The translations under genes were made by a program, and so were the position numbers. The notes beneath the pieces were generated by a model. That model worked only from the letters and a program-made list of their open reading frames with translations, did no database searches and was not told where the DNA came from. DNA of 64,000 nucleotides, taken from the NCBI RefSeq assembly GCF_934525195.1, contig NZ_CAKSZA010000004.1, positions 1 to 64,000 of the forward strand, read 5' to 3'. Every line of letters starts with the position of its first letter. Position 1 is the stretch's first letter. This stretch comes from an uncultured Eubacterium sp. (GTDB taxonomy: Bacteria > Bacillota > Clostridia > Oscillospirales > Acutalibacteraceae). Below are positions 1 through 8,573 of the stretch, one piece after another.

Positions 1-191
1 TTCTTCAGCTTGAAAGTGTCTTCCAAATAAAATTCAAGATACCCACATTCAGGACAAACTGCAACACGAACCTTTCCGAGATTATCCTTGAATACGCCTT
101 GCTTCGTGATTTTTAATCCATAAGCTCCGCCTTCGACCTTAACATCGTAGTTTTCTCTCATTTCACATTTGCAACGAATACACTTTCTCAT
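1..191 (-). CDS. Zinc-ribbon protein, C-terminus cut by window edge
   Basis: Sixty-three codons are visible, and the C-terminus lies beyond base 1. The start is the ATG at 191, with the strong Shine-Dalgarno GGGAGGAG just upstream. Cysteines at residues 4, 7 and 9 and a CPEC pair at 46-49 suggest one zinc ribbon formed by the N-terminal CxxC and the later CxxC. No catalytic domain is visible. I do not recognise the family. It reads in the same direction as the GyrI-like gene upstream and is separated from it by 27 bases, so the two may be co-transcribed. Confidence 0.7.
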   Translation of the reverse strand, partial: MRKCIRCKCEMRENYDVKVEGGAYGLKITKQGVFKDNLGKVRVAVCPECGYLEFYLEDTFKLK

Positions 192-218
192 TGTAATCTC
201 CTCCCACAAATTCCGATT

Positions 219-851
219 TTATGCTTTCTTAATTGGATGCCTAATTACAGTTTTCCATTTCTCTGGAGCAACCCTTCTCGCATCAGACATATAAATCTCG
301 TGGTGCAATCTTTCTTTGTTAATATCGTTAACATACCCATTTTGTTCTAAATAAGTATCCATAAGAGCAACGGTTGCTGGCTCATCATCGAAAGAACCTA
401 TGTGCATAATTTGAACGCATAATCCTTCATCAATCGTAACATACTCTGCTGACGAACAATCGAGTTTTTTCTTTTTCGTTGCTGTTTCTACAGCCCAGTC
501 AAAATCGGCTTTAGAAATGAAATCAGGCAAGCGAATAACAGAAATCCAGTTAAAAGCAGATTTATTTGTATAATCTACACCCTCGACATCATCCTGCCAC
601 CAAAAACCTTCCAATGGCGGAACAACATATTCAAAGAAGCCTTCTATTTTATAATCAGTCTTGTAACTCATTTTTAATGTGTATGCAACAGCATATAGAA
701 CACTGATTGCCTGCTGATATGCACCGCCTTCTTCATTCGGATTGCCTTTACCTCTGACCGCAATATAATTTGTTTTCGGAACCGTTACAATTGCAGGCTT
801 ATTCTTGGGCATATAAAACTCTTTGAATTCTTTCTTAAAATCGAATGCCAT
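219..851 (-). CDS. GyrI-like small-molecule-binding domain protein
   Basis: The product is about 210 residues and resembles stand-alone GyrI-like (SBM-fold) proteins. In this superfamily the fold binds small hydrophobic or cationic ligands and is often found in multidrug-sensing regulators. No DNA-binding domain is present, so it is a ligand-binding or hydrolase-like protein rather than a regulator. I chose the ATG at 851 because AGGAGAAGG lies 5-13 bases upstream; an in-frame ATG eight codons earlier has no such site. Family-typical features are the N-terminal FDFKKEFKEFY stretch, the YIAVRGKGNPN strand and the C-terminal HHEIYMSDARR segment. The ligand cannot be read from sequence. Confidence 0.8.
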   Translation of the reverse strand: MAFDFKKEFKEFYMPKNKPAIVTVPKTNYIAVRGKGNPNEEGGAYQQAISVLYAVAYTLKMSYKTDYKIEGFFEYVVPPLEGFWWQDDVEGVDYTNKSAFNWISVIRLPDFISKADFDWAVETATKKKKLDCSSAEYVTIDEGLCVQIMHIGSFDDEPATVALMDTYLEQNGYVNDINKERLHHEIYMSDARRVAPEKWKTVIRHPIKKA

Positions 852-870
852 ATTATCCTTCTCCTTCCAT

Positions 871-983
871 AACATCTATCCCACTGCCAAGTCTTCCCCT
901 TAGTATCGAGTGGCTTAAACTGCGGTCGGCGCTGACAACAATCCCAGTGCCACAACCTAAGACATCTAATCCACTGCCTAAAC
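871..983. repeat. Three imperfect ~22-base repeats upstream of the GyrI-like gene
   Basis: In the 280-base gap between rlmD and the GyrI-like gene the pattern A(A/C)AtCtAtCCcActGCC(A/T)A occurs three times, at 871-892, 935-956 and 961-983 on the plus strand. The copies differ at several positions. The most proximal copy abuts the Shine-Dalgarno of the GyrI-like gene. The rest of the gap, to about 1090, shows nothing I can name. A weak open frame across it has no family resemblance. Confidence 0.4.
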
Positions 984-1097
984 CCTATCGCATTTTTCTG
1001 ACTATCCACTTTTTCTTTAATTAGACCGAAAATTAGATATGTTTCCATACAAGAAAACCGAGCTTTCCGCAAGGCTCCTCTGATGATACCAACCGCG

Positions 1098-1125
1098 CAA
1101 AAAGACCGGAAGCAGGCCATTTTTC
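1098..1125 (-). terminator. Probable terminator after rlmD
   Basis: On the minus strand, just past the rlmD stop, A5 and GGCC are followed by a 7-base loop, then GGTC and T5. This gives a short, partly wobble-paired stem with a T-run. It is plausible as an intrinsic terminator but weak. Confidence 0.45.
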
Positions 1126-1130
1126 AGCCT

Positions 1131-2489
1131 TTATTTATCTTTCCTTGACAGCAAACAGACTGTCTCCACATGCGGAGTGCGGGGAAACATATCGACGGGG
1201 GTGACTTCGAGGGTTTGGTAGGCTTTTGTTTGGAGCACTTCCAAATCTCGGGCGAGGGTGGCGCTATCGCACGAAACATAAACTATTCTCTTTGGGTTCA
1301 TTTTTTCGACGACATCAAACAGCTCTTTTTGACAGCCCTTGCGAGGTGGGTCAAGGATAACGACATCGGGAGTTATTCCTCGTTTTTCAAGCTCCTTTGC
1401 ACCGTCGTAGGCATCACCGCAGAAAAATTCTGCATTTGTTATTCCGTTTTGTCGAGCGTTGATTTTTGCATTTTCAATAGCCTGCGGGATAATCTCAATA
1501 CCGAAAATCTGCTTTGCCTTATCTGCCATTGAAAGACAGATTGTACCGACACCGCAGTAGAGGTCAACAACGGTTTCATTGCCTGTCAATCCTGCATATT
1601 CAGCAGCTTTGGTGTACAATTTTTCACATTGGTCGTGATTGATTTGATAAAATGATTCGGGCGAAATCACAAACTTTTTGCCAAGTAAAACATCTGTAAC
1701 ATTCGGTTCGCCGTAAATCAACTTTGTTTCGTTGCCGAGAATTACATTTGTATTTTCTCGATTAATATTCAAACAAATTGACCTAACGCCGTCATACTGC
1801 TTGAGAGAAGCGACAAGGTCGGTTTCGTTCGGCACACTCTTGCCGTTGATGACAAGGCAGACCATTGTTTCTGCCGTCATCGGTGCTCTGCGAATATAAA
1901 TATGGCGGAGCAGTCCCCTGCCTGTTTGTTCATCATAAGATGTAACATTATTTGCACGCACCCATTTTGCGATTATATCGAGAATATCTTTGAAACTGCT
2001 ATGCTGAAGTCGGCAATCTGCACACGGAATAATTCTATGACTTTTGTAAGCATAAAAGCCTGCCTGAAGTTCGCCGTTTGTGATACAAACAGGATATTGT
2101 GCCTTATTGCGATAATTATCAACCGTATCGGCACCGATAATCGGCTTAATCGGAGCATCAATATGACCTATTCTTTTAACGGCGTCTGCTACTCTGCCCT
2201 GCTTATATTGAAGTTCGGCATCATAGGTCATATTCCTGAACGAACAGCCTCCGCACTTGTCGGACACAGGACAATCGGACTCAATTCTGCATGGTGACGG
2301 ATTGATAATTTCTTTTACAATACCTATTGCATAGTTCTTTTTGGCTTTAATAATATGAGCGACAATTTCATCACCCGTTACCGCACCACGAACAAAGACC
2401 GCCATACCGTCATAATGACCGACTGACGAGCCTTCGTTTGTCATATCTTCAATTTTTAATGTTATATCATCGTTTTTCTTAATACTCAT
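1131..2489 (-). CDS. rlmD: 23S rRNA (uracil-C5)-methyltransferase, RlmD/RlmCD type
   Basis: This 452-residue enzyme is predicted to transfer a methyl group from S-adenosylmethionine to C5 of uracil in 23S rRNA. In Firmicutes members of this family may modify both U747 and U1939. An N-terminal TRAM domain spans about residues 5-62. Cysteines 73, 79 and 82, plus one in a later CADC motif, match the [4Fe-4S] pattern of RumA. The SAM motif (VDLYCGVGTICLS), the DPPRKGC motif and the catalytic-cysteine motif VYVSCDSATLARDL are intact. Length is normal. It is the last gene of a run with nptA and the NahK-like kinase and has no obvious Shine-Dalgarno, so it may be translated by coupling or read-through. 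Paralogues differ in target uridine, so the exact site is not certain. Confidence 0.9.
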   Translation of the reverse strand: MSIKKNDDITLKIEDMTNEGSSVGHYDGMAVFVRGAVTGDEIVAHIIKAKKNYAIGIVKEIINPSPCRIESDCPVSDKCGGCSFRNMTYDAELQYKQGRVADAVKRIGHIDAPIKPIIGADTVDNYRNKAQYPVCITNGELQAGFYAYKSHRIIPCADCRLQHSSFKDILDIIAKWVRANNVTSYDEQTGRGLLRHIYIRRAPMTAETMVCLVINGKSVPNETDLVASLKQYDGVRSICLNINRENTNVILGNETKLIYGEPNVTDVLLGKKFVISPESFYQINHDQCEKLYTKAAEYAGLTGNETVVDLYCGVGTICLSMADKAKQIFGIEIIPQAIENAKINARQNGITNAEFFCGDAYDGAKELEKRGITPDVVILDPPRKGCQKELFDVVEKMNPKRIVYVSCDSATLARDLEVLQTKAYQTLEVTPVDMFPRTPHVETVCLLSRKDK

Positions 2490-2529
2490 AAATTAAGTTA
2501 AGGGCAGTATATAACCACCCTTATGCCTT

Positions 2530-3627
2530 CTATATATTTTTAATAATTTCTTCCATCTTGTCCATCTTACTGTCCATATCGGCAACAAGTTTGAACTGAT
2601 TGCGTGCACGGTCAAGGTTATGTTCAGGATATTCTGTTCTGAAATAAACATCGCCGTTGATGTAGTCGGTCAAGAAACGCATACCGCATTCAAGAGTCAT
2701 AAGTTTTGAAGCAAATGCAAGGTTGTCAATCTCTGCTTGATTGAAATACTCGCCTGCTTCGCCCAAAAAGCCCTCTGCATAAGCCTTGAAGTAATCCAAA
2801 TCCATTTCTACCTTATCAAGATCGGTTTCGTCCTCGGCAGCAGTTGAAGCGCCAAAGCGGATTGAATCGCCAAAATCATAAAGTGCAAGACCCGGCATAA
2901 CCGTGTCAAGATCGATAACGCAAATGCACTTGCAAGTGTCTTTGTCAAACATAACATTGTTGAGCTTTGTGTCGTTATGAGTTACACGGAGCGGAAGCTC
3001 GCCTCTCTCGGTCATTGCAGTAAGCTTGCCCATTTCATCGGCATACTTATTTACAAAATCAACTTCTGCCTTGCAAGTATCAAGTCTGCCCGAAGCATTC
3101 TTTTCAAGAGCAGGAACAAACTCGTTATTGTATCTCCACAAAGTATCGTGGAAGTGCGGAATTGTTTCTGTAAGTTCTTCCGCATTAAAATCGGACAAAA
3201 GTCTTTGGAACTTGCCGAAAGCCTCACCGCTTGATTTGAACATATCTGCATTTTCGGCAGTATTGAAGCTGACAGAATCACGAACAAAAATATATGCTCT
3301 GTAATATGTATCATCTTCTGTTGCTTTATAGAATTCGTCGCCGTCCTTTGTGTGGATATAGTGCAAGGTTTCTCTGTCAGGGTCACCGCCGTTTTCCTTA
3401 ATAACAGAACGAAGATATGAAGTTACGGCAAAAACATTTTTCATAAGTTGCTCGATATTTTTGAAAACATTTGCATTGAGCTGTTGAAGAATGTATTTTT
3501 GTTCTTCTCCGTTGTTGTTGAAAGTCACAAGATAAGTCTTGTTGATGTGACCCGAACCGAATTCCTCTACATCAACAAAATCTCCCTTGAAGTCAAAACT
3601 GTCAATTACCTCTCTGATGTTTGCCAT
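2530..3627 (-). CDS. nahK: NahK-like N-acetylhexosamine 1-kinase (APH fold)
   Basis: A 365-residue phosphotransferase of the aminoglycoside/choline kinase fold. It resembles bifidobacterial NahK, which phosphorylates GlcNAc or GalNAc at the anomeric hydroxyl in the lacto-N-biose/galacto-N-biose pathway. Blocks shared with NahK, from memory of that family, are GSGHINKTYLVT (25-36), YILQQLNANVF (45-55), TETIPHFHDT (153-162), VTHNDTKLNN (215-224, catalytic HND), the DLDTVMPG metal loop (239-246) and DFGDSIRFGAS (251-261). A strong GGAGGAG site precedes the ATG. Unlike the bifidobacterial cluster, no phosphorylase or epimerase gene is adjacent. The upstream neighbour is a Na/phosphate cotransporter. 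The substrate is inferred from similarity; other hexoses are possible. Confidence 0.75.
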   Translation of the reverse strand: MANIREVIDSFDFKGDFVDVEEFGSGHINKTYLVTFNNNGEEQKYILQQLNANVFKNIEQLMKNVFAVTSYLRSVIKENGGDPDRETLHYIHTKDGDEFYKATEDDTYYRAYIFVRDSVSFNTAENADMFKSSGEAFGKFQRLLSDFNAEELTETIPHFHDTLWRYNNEFVPALEKNASGRLDTCKAEVDFVNKYADEMGKLTAMTERGELPLRVTHNDTKLNNVMFDKDTCKCICVIDLDTVMPGLALYDFGDSIRFGASTAAEDETDLDKVEMDLDYFKAYAEGFLGEAGEYFNQAEIDNLAFASKLMTLECGMRFLTDYINGDVYFRTEYPEHNLDRARNQFKLVADMDSKMDKMEEIIKNI

Positions 3628-3679
3628 TATTTTATCTCCTCCATAATATATTTCTCCTATATATTATTTTTAATAATCA

Positions 3680-5326
3680 CTAAATCTGTCTAATCAAATT
3701 CTTATCAATTCTTGCAGCCCAAGCGATATTGTATGAATGGTCGCCGACTCTTTCAAGGTCTTGAAGTGCCTTTGTGAATATAACACCCGATGAGGTGTGA
3801 CACTTCTTTTCACGGAGTCGCTGAACATGATTATCCTGTGCCTGCAATGTGAGATAGTCGATTGTATCTTCAAGATAATGAAGTTGGTGTTCCTCGGCAT
3901 CGGTCAAATGTTTGTTTGTGAAAGCACCGAGCGCACGGTCGAGAAGTTCAAGGTCAACCTCATAAATCTCCTTAAATTCTGCAATACCTCTATCCGATAT
4001 TGCGTAATTTTCTTCCTTAGCGGTTGTGACTCTCCTCATAATATTTTGCGCATGGTCGCCTATTCTTTCAAGGTCAGTGATAACATGGAACATCTTACCG
4101 AGATATTCAGATACATCGCCGGTAATCTCTTTTGACGTAACGGTTATCATAAAGTCGGAAATATTATGATTAAGCCAATTTATAAGTTCTTCGTTTTCTT
4201 CGAGTTCACGCTGTTTGCTGTTATCCATAACAAGGAATCCCTCGCAGGCAATGACAAAATTATGTCTGACAAGTCTTGCCATACGCTCAACCTCACTACC
4301 GATTTGGAGAGCGGTTGAAATAGGATTATCGCTGATTTTCTTATCGATAAATTCAAAGCGAAGTCGAGTGTCGTGCTCTTTTGGTTTGATAATAACCTCG
4401 CTGAGTTTAACAACCCATTTGATGAACGGCAACATAACAAAGGCAGTAACCACCTTGAAAATGATGTGTGCAATGGCAACCTGCACCGAACCGTTATCCG
4501 ACAAAGTCGTTATCCACTCGGCATACTGCGGGAATATGAGTGCAACAGGTGTGAATATCAGCATACCCACAAAGTCGAAAATAAAATAAATCACCGCTGC
4601 ACGCTTGGCGTTTGTTTTTGCCCCGATAGCAGAAAGGAACAACGGCATAGCCGAGCCGACATTTATGCCGATAATAAGATAAATTGCAAATTTCATCGGC
4701 ATAAGGCTTGCGCTTGTCATAGCCAAAGCCTGCAAAACACCGATTGATGCGCTTGAGCTTTGGAGAACCGAGCACATAATAAAGCCAATCAAAAGCCCCA
4801 AAAACGGGTTGTTTGCCTTTGTGATAAAGGTCTGGAATGCTGCGCTTGTTTTGAGCACACCCATAGCCTCAGGACCGCTCATATACTTCAAGCCAAAAAA
4901 CAAAACGCCGAAGCCGAGAATGATTTGCCCAATAAACTTTTGCGTTTGTTTTTTGCTGAACAGAGCCATAACCGTTCCGATAAAAATACAAAACGGCGCA
5001 ATGGCAGAAACATCAATAGCAATAAGAACAGCGGTGATTGTGGTGCCGATATTTGCACCGATAATAACCCCTGTTGCCTGTGCCAAATCCATAATGCCGG
5101 CATTAAGAAAGCCCATAAGCATAACGGTTGTGGCAGATGATGACTGAATAACAGCCGTTACCAAAACGCCGAGTAAAAATCCCTTAAATCTATTGCGAGT
5201 AAGTTTTTCAAGAAGCAATTTCATCTTTTTACCTGCGACTTGATTTAAGCCGTCGGACATATATTTCATTCCGAACAAAAACAAACCAAGGCCGCCGAGA
5301 AGGCTGATGATGTTAGTTATACCCAT
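3680..5326 (-). CDS. Na/Pi cotransporter family protein with PhoU-like tail
   Basis: A 548-residue membrane protein of the NptA/PNaS family, expected to couple sodium entry to phosphate movement across the cytoplasmic membrane. The N-terminal ~310 residues are hydrophobic and contain the two family signature repeats, QSSSATT near residue 61 and QSSSASI near residue 187. The tail from about 330 is a soluble PhoU-like helical domain, which in this family probably modulates transport. Length is typical. A well-formed promoter lies upstream at 5382-5410 and AAGAGGAAAATGT precedes the ATG. The NahK-like kinase follows after about 50 bases and is probably co-transcribed. Confidence 0.9.
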   Translation of the reverse strand: MGITNIISLLGGLGLFLFGMKYMSDGLNQVAGKKMKLLLEKLTRNRFKGFLLGVLVTAVIQSSSATTVMLMGFLNAGIMDLAQATGVIIGANIGTTITAVLIAIDVSAIAPFCIFIGTVMALFSKKQTQKFIGQIILGFGVLFFGLKYMSGPEAMGVLKTSAAFQTFITKANNPFLGLLIGFIMCSVLQSSSASIGVLQALAMTSASLMPMKFAIYLIIGINVGSAMPLFLSAIGAKTNAKRAAVIYFIFDFVGMLIFTPVALIFPQYAEWITTLSDNGSVQVAIAHIIFKVVTAFVMLPFIKWVVKLSEVIIKPKEHDTRLRFEFIDKKISDNPISTALQIGSEVERMARLVRHNFVIACEGFLVMDNSKQRELEENEELINWLNHNISDFMITVTSKEITGDVSEYLGKMFHVITDLERIGDHAQNIMRRVTTAKEENYAISDRGIAEFKEIYEVDLELLDRALGAFTNKHLTDAEEHQLHYLEDTIDYLTLQAQDNHVQRLREKKCHTSSGVIFTKALQDLERVGDHSYNIAWAARIDKNLIRQI

Positions 5327-5381
5327 ACATTTTCCTCTTACACAAAATTAGTCTATGTCTATAATATTTATATGCATATAA

Positions 5382-5410
5382 ATTATCTTATAATATATAA
5401 TAAATGTCAA
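5382..5410 (-). promoter_or_regulatory. Sigma-A-type promoter for the Na/Pi cotransporter unit
   Basis: On the minus strand TTGACA (5405-5410) and GATAAT (5382-5387) are separated by 17 bases. The spacer is almost pure A/T. The start of the cotransporter gene lies about 50 bases downstream. Confidence 0.7.
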
Positions 5411-5459
5411 GAAAATTTTACATTTATTTTACCGAAATCTTAAAATACGACTAAAAAAA

Positions 5460-5536
5460 TGGCCTGCCCGACGAGATTCGAACTCGTGATCTTCCGAGTC
5501 GGAGTCGGATGCATTATCCAGCTGTGCTACGGGCAG
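5460..5536 (-). tRNA. tRNA-Arg (anticodon CCG)
   Basis: A 77-nt cloverleaf can be folded by eye on the minus strand. It has a 7-bp acceptor stem CTGCCCG/CGGGCAG and a D-arm with the AGCTGGATA loop and one C-A mismatch. The anticodon stem TCCGA/TCGGA carries loop CTCCGAC (anticodon CCG), and the T-arm ACGAG/CTCGT carries TTCGAAT. The discriminator is G and CCA is encoded. It reads arginine codon CGG. A run of T follows immediately as a likely terminator, and its own promoter lies at 5588-5615. Confidence 0.95.
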
Positions 5537-5587
5537 GTGTTAAGTTTGGCTGAGTGAAAAAAGCAATGCTTTGGCACACCATATTCT

Positions 5588-5615
5588 ATTATAATTATTA
5601 AAACTTTTTTGTCAA
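5588..5615 (-). promoter_or_regulatory. Promoter of tRNA-Arg
   Basis: On the minus strand TTGACA (5610-5615) and a consensus TATAAT (5588-5593) are separated by 16 bases, about 45-50 bases upstream of the mature tRNA 5' end. The region between 5537 and 5587 would be the 5' leader removed by RNase P. Confidence 0.75.
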
Positions 5616-5638
5616 ATAAAATTGGTATAATTTATGTA

Positions 5639-5667
5639 TTGACATTTTTATACAAGTGTAATAAAAT
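5639..5667 (+). promoter_or_regulatory. Promoter of the redox/DUF5692 unit
   Basis: TTGACA (5639-5644), 17 bases, then TAAAAT (5662-5667), giving a leader of about 55 bases before the ATG at 5730. It is divergent from the tRNA promoter, and the two -35 boxes are about 23 bases apart. Confidence 0.7.
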
Positions 5668-5729
5668 AAGGGCAAACGAAGGTTACATAATACAATATAA
5701 ATAATGTAATAAATACTATGAGGTGGACT

Positions 5730-8507
5730 ATGGCAGACAAACTTGCAGGATTTGTTCCTGACACAATGAACAATGACGAGTCTCTCCGTGAGCCTATCGT
5801 AAGACTTGGAAAGCTCATAACAGACAGATTGCCTGTTAAAATCGGCAAGGAAAAAATCACAAAGGAATCTCCTGAATACTGGGGACTTGCTCCGATATGC
5901 ACAGACGAGATGGCAGAACTTGCACTTCTTATGGGCAAGAGAAAGCCGAGAACCTGGGCGGATATGAAAAAACTGTCCAAAAAAATGCCTAATATGACAG
6001 ATGAAAAGCTTGAGCAATTGCTTCACGATTTGAGCAAAGTCGGTATTCTTGAATACAACTGGGAAAATCCACAGCACGAAAAGCAATGGGTGCTTCCTAT
6101 GTATGTTCCGGGAAGTGCCGAATTCACAAATATGAGCGAAGATGTGCTTACCGAGCACCCCGAAATGGGCAGATTTTTTGAAAGAATGAGCCGTATTCCG
6201 CTTGAAAAAGTTACTCCGATGGTGCCTGAAGGCGGTGCGGGAATCGGTATGCATGTTATTCCTGTTGAAAAGGCTATTGACACACAAAATCAATCGCTTG
6301 ACATTGAACATATTTCATATTGGCTTGACAAATATGACGGGAAATATGCGGCTTCCCCTTGTAGCTGTCGCCGTTCAAGAAAGACATATGACGAGGGCTG
6401 TGCAGACGACACAAACGACTGGTGCATTGCCGTGGGTGATATGGCAGACTATGTTGTTGAAACAAACAAGGGCGGAAGATACATAACCAAGGAGGAAGCA
6501 CTTGAAATTCTCCAAAAAGCTGAGGACAACGGTTTTGTGCACCAAATCACAAACATTGACGGCGAAAACAAGATTTTTGCTATTTGCAACTGCAATGTAA
6601 ATGTTTGCTACGCATTGCGTACATCACAGCTTTTCAACACGCCTAACCTTTCCAGAAGTGCATATGTTGCCGATGTAAACAAAGACAACTGCGTTGCTTG
6701 CGGAAGATGCGTTGAGCACTGTCCTGCCGGTGCACTCAAGCTTGGTCAAAAACTTTGCACATCACACGGTGAAGTTGAATATCCAAAACAAGAACTTCCT
6801 GATGAAACAAAATGGGGACCTGAAAAGTGGGAAGAAGAATACAGAGATAAGAACCGTATCAACACTCACGAATCGGGCACTGCTCCATGCAAAACAGCTT
6901 GTCCCGCACACATTGCGGTTCAGGGTTACATAAAAATGGCTGCTCAGGGCAGATACACAGACGCTCTTGCACTCATCAAAAAGGAAAACCCGTTCCCTGC
7001 CGTTTGCGGACGAATCTGCAACAAGAGATGCGAAGATGCCTGCACAAGAGGTACTGTTGACAGAGCCGTTGCCATTGACGACATCAAGAAATTCATTGCA
7101 CAAAAGGATTTGGACGCCGAAACAAGATTTGTTCCGAAAAAAGTTGTTCCGAGCGTCAGAGGTCAATTTGACGAGAAAATTGCCATCATCGGTGCCGGTC
7201 CTTCAGGTCTTTCCTGTGCATATTATCTTGCTGAAAAAGGCTATGTAAATGTAACCGTATTTGAAAAGAACGAAGAAGCCGGCGGTATGCTACGCTACGG
7301 TATTCCAAACTACAAGCTTGAAAAAGATGTTATTTCTGCCGAAATTGACATCATCAAGGAGCTTGGTGTTGAAATCAAATGCGGTGTTGAGGTTGGCAAG
7401 AACATAACTCTTGACGAACTTCGCAATCAGGGCTACAAAGCATTCTACATTGCCGTAGGTGCACAAGGCGGCAGAAAAGCAGGCATTGAGGGCGAAGACG
7501 CAGAGGGTGTGTTCACAGCTGTTGAATTCCTCCACGAATGTGCCGCAACAGAAAAATTTGACCTCGGCAAAGATGTTGTAGTTGTCGGTGGCGGCAATGT
7601 TGCTATTGATGCTGCGAGAGTTGCAAGAAGATGCGGCGGCGAGAATGTTCAGATGTTCTGCCTTGAAGCAAGAAACGAAATGCCTGCGTCTGACTACGAA
7701 ATTGAAGAAGCCGAAGAGAACGGAGTAAAGATTAATTGTTCTTGGGGTCCAAAGGAAATCATCAAGAAAAAAGGTAAAGTTAAGGCAATTGTATTCAAGA
7801 AGTGCGTTCAGGTTAAGGATGAACAAGGCAGATTTGCTCCTGTATATGACGAGGACGACACAATCACAGTTGAATGTGACAACGTTATTTTAAGTATAGG
7901 TCAAAGCATTGTTTGGGGCAATTTGCTTAACGGTGCCGCAACTATAATCAACAGAAACGGCACACTTCAGGCTGATGAAAAGACGCTTCAAACAGCACAA
8001 GAGGATATTTTTGTCGGCGGTGACGCATACACAGGTCCAAGCTTTGCTATTGATGCTATTGCGGCAGGTAAAGAAGCTGCAATTTCTATTCACAGATTTG
8101 TTCAGCCACATTCATCACTTACAATCGGCAGAAACCCAAGATACTATGTTGAGCTTGACAAGGACGACATTGTGCTTGAAAGCTACGACAATTCATCACG
8201 CCAAATTCCGCAGGCTACAAAGCAGGTTAAAGAACTCAGCTTCAGAGATGACGACAAATTCCTCACAGAAGAACAAGTTAAGACAGAAACTGCCCGTTGC
8301 CTCGGCTGCGGTGCAACAATCGTTGACAAAAACAGATGTGTCGGTTGCGGTATTTGCACAACAAAGTGTGAATTTGATGCAATTAAGATTGTCAGAGAAC
8401 GCCCTAACTGCTCAAATATGGTTAAGGCAGAGGACAAGATGAAGAAGATTTTGCCGTATATGATTAAGCGTCAAATCAAAATCAAGAAAGCATCAAAGAA
8501 CAAATAA
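5730..8507 (+). CDS. Multi-cluster Fe-S/FAD oxidoreductase (GltD-like core)
   Basis: A 925-residue soluble redox protein of modular build. Residues 1-200 form an N-terminal region without cofactor motifs. A Cys-rich segment with CSCRR near 211 continues to a CNCNVNVC motif near 290. A ferredoxin motif CVACGRCVEHCP is near 322. A glutamate-synthase-small-subunit-like core follows, with CKTACPAH near 387 and CGRICNKRCEDAC near 430, an FAD site GAGPSGLSCAYYL near 487 and an NAD(P) site VVGGGNVAIDAARVA near 619. The C-terminal ferredoxin has CLGCG and CVGCGICTTKC (855-880). I chose the ATG at 5730 because GAGGTGG sits just upstream; an in-frame ATG at 5718 overlaps that site. It probably passes electrons between NAD(P)H and Fe-S centres to an unknown acceptor. 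The next gene, a membrane protein, is the likely partner. Electron bifurcation is possible but unproven. Confidence 0.8.
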   Translation: MADKLAGFVPDTMNNDESLREPIVRLGKLITDRLPVKIGKEKITKESPEYWGLAPICTDEMAELALLMGKRKPRTWADMKKLSKKMPNMTDEKLEQLLHDLSKVGILEYNWENPQHEKQWVLPMYVPGSAEFTNMSEDVLTEHPEMGRFFERMSRIPLEKVTPMVPEGGAGIGMHVIPVEKAIDTQNQSLDIEHISYWLDKYDGKYAASPCSCRRSRKTYDEGCADDTNDWCIAVGDMADYVVETNKGGRYITKEEALEILQKAEDNGFVHQITNIDGENKIFAICNCNVNVCYALRTSQLFNTPNLSRSAYVADVNKDNCVACGRCVEHCPAGALKLGQKLCTSHGEVEYPKQELPDETKWGPEKWEEEYRDKNRINTHESGTAPCKTACPAHIAVQGYIKMAAQGRYTDALALIKKENPFPAVCGRICNKRCEDACTRGTVDRAVAIDDIKKFIAQKDLDAETRFVPKKVVPSVRGQFDEKIAIIGAGPSGLSCAYYLAEKGYVNVTVFEKNEEAGGMLRYGIPNYKLEKDVISAEIDIIKELGVEIKCGVEVGKNITLDELRNQGYKAFYIAVGAQGGRKAGIEGEDAEGVFTAVEFLHECAATEKFDLGKDVVVVGGGNVAIDAARVARRCGGENVQMFCLEARNEMPASDYEIEEAEENGVKINCSWGPKEIIKKKGKVKAIVFKKCVQVKDEQGRFAPVYDEDDTITVECDNVILSIGQSIVWGNLLNGAATIINRNGTLQADEKTLQTAQEDIFVGGDAYTGPSFAIDAIAAGKEAAISIHRFVQPHSSLTIGRNPRYYVELDKDDIVLESYDNSSRQIPQATKQVKELSFRDDDKFLTEEQVKTETARCLGCGATIVDKNRCVGCGICTTKCEFDAIKIVRERPNCSNMVKAEDKMKKILPYMIKRQIKIKKASKNK

Positions 8508-8573
8508 TTTTGAAAGCTTAGCGGCTCACTTACTTGAACCGTAAATATATTATTTATCAAAGGAGGATTACTC

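Noticed and set aside
785..1120. 111-codon minus-strand frame between rlmD and the GyrI-like gene
   Set aside because: It overlaps the start of the GyrI-like gene, has no ribosome site or family resemblance, is rich in Cys, Trp and Arg, and its second half is made from the triple repeat.
5598..6311. 237-codon minus-strand frame opposite the large oxidoreductase
   Set aside because: It is the antisense of a clearly coding region and covers the tRNA promoter. The composition is His/Phe/Cys-rich as expected for a shadow frame.
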